From positions 62,001 through 126,000 of the forward strand of contig CBDATU010000002.1 of assembly GCA_965199865.1 (NCBI GenBank): a stretch of 64,000 bases of DNA, written 5' to 3'. Source of the stretch: JAPOUP01 sp965199865. GTDB lineage: Bacteria; Pseudomonadota; Alphaproteobacteria; Rhodobacterales; Rhodobacteraceae. Shown here one piece after another: positions 62,351 to 64,000 of the stretch; the stretch's first letter is position 1, and every line of letters begins with the position of its first letter. Below the pieces are notes generated by a model that worked only from the letters and a program-made list of their open reading frames with translations, was not told where the DNA came from and did no database searches. Made by a program: the position numbers and the translations under genes.

Positions 62351-64000
62351 TCACATCCCGTTGCGGGGGATCCTGTGATCCCAGTCGACATGGTGGAATT
62401 CCTCCTCATCGTCCCAGCAGGTGACCGAGGCACGCAGGTGAAAGTCTGTCCTGGTCGCGGTCATCTCGGCCGAGGTCCTGATCCTGACCCGCCAGTCACT
62501 GCGCTCAAACAGACTCTCCTGATCCATCGTGGCGCGGCAGGAAAGCGGATCGTCCGCATGGATGCGGTAGATACGGTCCGAGACATCCCCCATCTCCGTC
62601 CCGGTCTCGTCTAGCCGCATCCGCCCCACCGGACCAAAGACACCGCCATCCAGGAAAAACCGCGCCCTGGTCTCACCGGTGGTTAGATCGGTATGCAGCG
62701 AGCGCTCCATCGACCCGTCGCGAAGTTTTGTCACCGGACGATCGCCTACATGCCGTTGTGGTTCTGGCAGCGGACGTGGCGCGCGGCTCCCGGAATTCCG
62801 CACGGGTAGGGCCAGCGACGATTTCCCCGGCTCAAGCGTCAGCGTCACGGGTTCTGGCGCAGGCCAGAGGATTGGCCAATAGGCCGAGGCGACCTGCACC
62901 ACCAGCCTGTGGCCCCTGGCCAGCCGATAGCCGATGCCATGCAGCGGTACGGTGATCTCCATCCGCTCGTCTGGCACCACCGGCTCGGGCTCAGTATCGG
63001 AATTGCGGTGCATCAGGTTGGCAAAACCACGGGTGATCAAGGTCTGCGCGCCGCCAGGCGCCTCGTCGATCAGAAGAGCCGCGATGAACCCCTGCGGCCG
63101 ATCTGATCTCACGGTCAGGTTGAGGATCGGCTGGCCAAGGATGTCGACGGGCGCTGCGGCTGGTTCCGCCCGAAAGCACAGCGCACCACCCGCGTCGATC
63201 CGGCAATCGGCAGGCATGTCTCCAGGAATGGCGAACGAGCACATGTCGCCTCCCGCCGAACCAAAGGTCTGTGGCGAGCAGACGGACATCGGTCTCCCTG
63301 TTTCGGGGACGGAGTCCAGGCTTCCCTGATTCAACCAGAGCGTCCTGTCCTTCACATTGGGCGATGGCCAACTCGACTCCTCGACCCAGATTCCGGATCG
63401 CTCGTTTCGGTCGCCGGTACCACATCCGGAATCCTGTAGATAGAAACGCAGGCGCGGCTCGTCCATCAGCCCAGTGTCGATGCCTTTGAGGGTATGATCC
63501 CAGAACCGGATCACCTCGGCGATGAAGTCGACCTTCGGCCCTGGGACGCCCTCATGCGGATACAGATGCGCCCAGGGGCCCATGAGGATCTTGACCGGAC
63601 ATGCAAGGTGTTCGGCTATGCGGAATGGAGTGTCGCGAAACAGATCTGCCCAACCCCCGAAAAAATAGACCGGAATCCGCACATCTCCATAATTCCCGGA
63701 GATTGAGCCGCGCCGCCACATCGCATCATGCGTCTGGTGTTCGAGCCATTGTGCGGGCCAGAATGTCATCGCTTCAAGTCTTTCGCGCCACATCTCGCGC
63801 CAGCGGTTCTCACCCACGATCTCCGGGTCGGGTGGCATGGCGTTGTAGAGCTGCATGATAGAGCCCCACCAGAAATTGTCGCTCGCCAGCTGGCCTCCGT
63901 AGAAATGGATATCCTCGAGCCAGCGGTCATCGGTTCCCATAACCGGGGCGATGGCCTTGAGGGCGGGAGGGCGCCTGGCCGCGACCTGAAAGGAATTATA
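62351..64000 (-). CDS. CocE/NonD family hydrolase, 5' end beyond the window
   Basis: About 550 codons are present. The frame is open to the window edge (YNSFQVAARRPPALKAIAPV before the first internal Met at 63940), so the start and the nucleophile elbow lie outside. Visible are TDDRWLEDIHFYGGQLASDNFWWG, IPVYFFGGWADLF, ILMGPWAHLYPH with the catalytic-type His, and the jelly roll. Paralogue of the next gene, with similar order of motifs throughout (ancient tandem duplication). First visible gene of the hydrolase operon. Confidence 0.92.
   Translation of the reverse strand, partial: YNSFQVAARRPPALKAIAPVMGTDDRWLEDIHFYGGQLASDNFWWGSIMQLYNAMPPDPEIVGENRWREMWRERLEAMTFWPAQWLEHQTHDAMWRRGSISGNYGDVRIPVYFFGGWADLFRDTPFRIAEHLACPVKILMGPWAHLYPHEGVPGPKVDFIAEVIRFWDHTLKGIDTGLMDEPRLRFYLQDSGCGTGDRNERSGIWVEESSWPSPNVKDRTLWLNQGSLDSVPETGRPMSVCSPQTFGSAGGDMCSFAIPGDMPADCRIDAGGALCFRAEPAAAPVDILGQPILNLTVRSDRPQGFIAALLIDEAPGGAQTLITRGFANLMHRNSDTEPEPVVPDERMEITVPLHGIGYRLARGHRLVVQVASAYWPILWPAPEPVTLTLEPGKSSLALPVRNSGSRAPRPLPEPQRHVGDRPVTKLRDGSMERSLHTDLTTGETRARFFLDGGVFGPVGRMRLDETGTEMGDVSDRIYRIHADDPLSCRATMDQESLFERSDWRVRIRTSAEMTATRTDFHLRASVTCWDDEEEFHHVDWDHRIPRNGM

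Noticed and set aside
1..64000. CRISPR array, tRNA or rRNA genes, insertion sequence
   Set aside because: No regularly spaced direct repeats, no tRNA cloverleaf or rRNA sequence, and no transposase with terminal repeats were noticed on reading either strand; a covariance-model search was not possible.

Overview
The window looks like an accessory, catabolism-rich stretch of an alphaproteobacterial chromosome or large plasmid, GC-rich by eye. The evidence is the gene content: tripartite tricarboxylate (TTT) transporters, a TAXI-type TRAP transporter, peptide/oligosaccharide ABC transporters, sulfatases, an isoquinoline-oxidoreductase-like molybdenum enzyme, phytanoyl-CoA dioxygenase-like proteins and a DUF1302/DUF1329/RND cluster. 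Family and genus cannot be read from the sequence. I saw no ribosomal, tRNA or other core gene, no CRISPR array and no intact insertion sequence. Almost every gene lies on the minus strand. The plus-strand exceptions are a toxin-antitoxin pair, two regulators and two gene remnants.

Layout: 0.2-1.8 kb, a hipBA-type module with two operator palindromes. 2.1-7.7 kb, a sulfatase followed by TctC-TctB-TctA, with a divergent LysR regulator. 7.9-17.1 kb, a long set on one strand: FAH-family hydrolase, Pht5-like protein, a second TctC-TctB-TctA, an LVIVD-repeat protein, an unknown 149-aa protein and the two subunits of a molybdenum hydroxylase. The last five of these are chained by four successive ATGA stop/start overlaps. 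17.7-23.2 kb, a TAXI-TRAP binding protein and fused permease followed by a second sulfatase. 23.9-36.1 kb, an apparent eight-gene operon (PhyH-like, MBL-fold, ABC binding protein, PhyH-like, two permeases, fused double ATPase, GH38 alpha-mannosidase) with a divergent AraC regulator; the first permease gene has an in-frame TGA. 36.2-43.1 kb, DUF1302, DUF1329, a YCF48-like protein and an RND/MMPL transporter. 44.4-50.9 kb, a second complete family-5 ABC importer.

51.4-55.8 kb is decaying DNA: a sugar ABC system with frameshifts and stops, a TRIP13/Pch2-like AAA ATPase with several lesions, and the tail of a LysR gene. 56.2-57.2 kb carries an Rpn-family nuclease/transposase-like protein. 57.9-64 kb is an operon of two CocE/NonD-type hydrolases (the first runs off the window), an alpha/beta hydrolase and an M81 metallopeptidase.

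The overall logic is import followed by modification. Each uptake system sits with hydrolases or oxidoreductases that could act on its cargo (sulfate esters, aromatic or N-heterocyclic acids, mannosides, peptides or amides). Substrates are inferred from families only. In four operons a strong GC-rich hairpin sits just after the binding-protein gene, which fits the common pattern of making more binding protein than permease.
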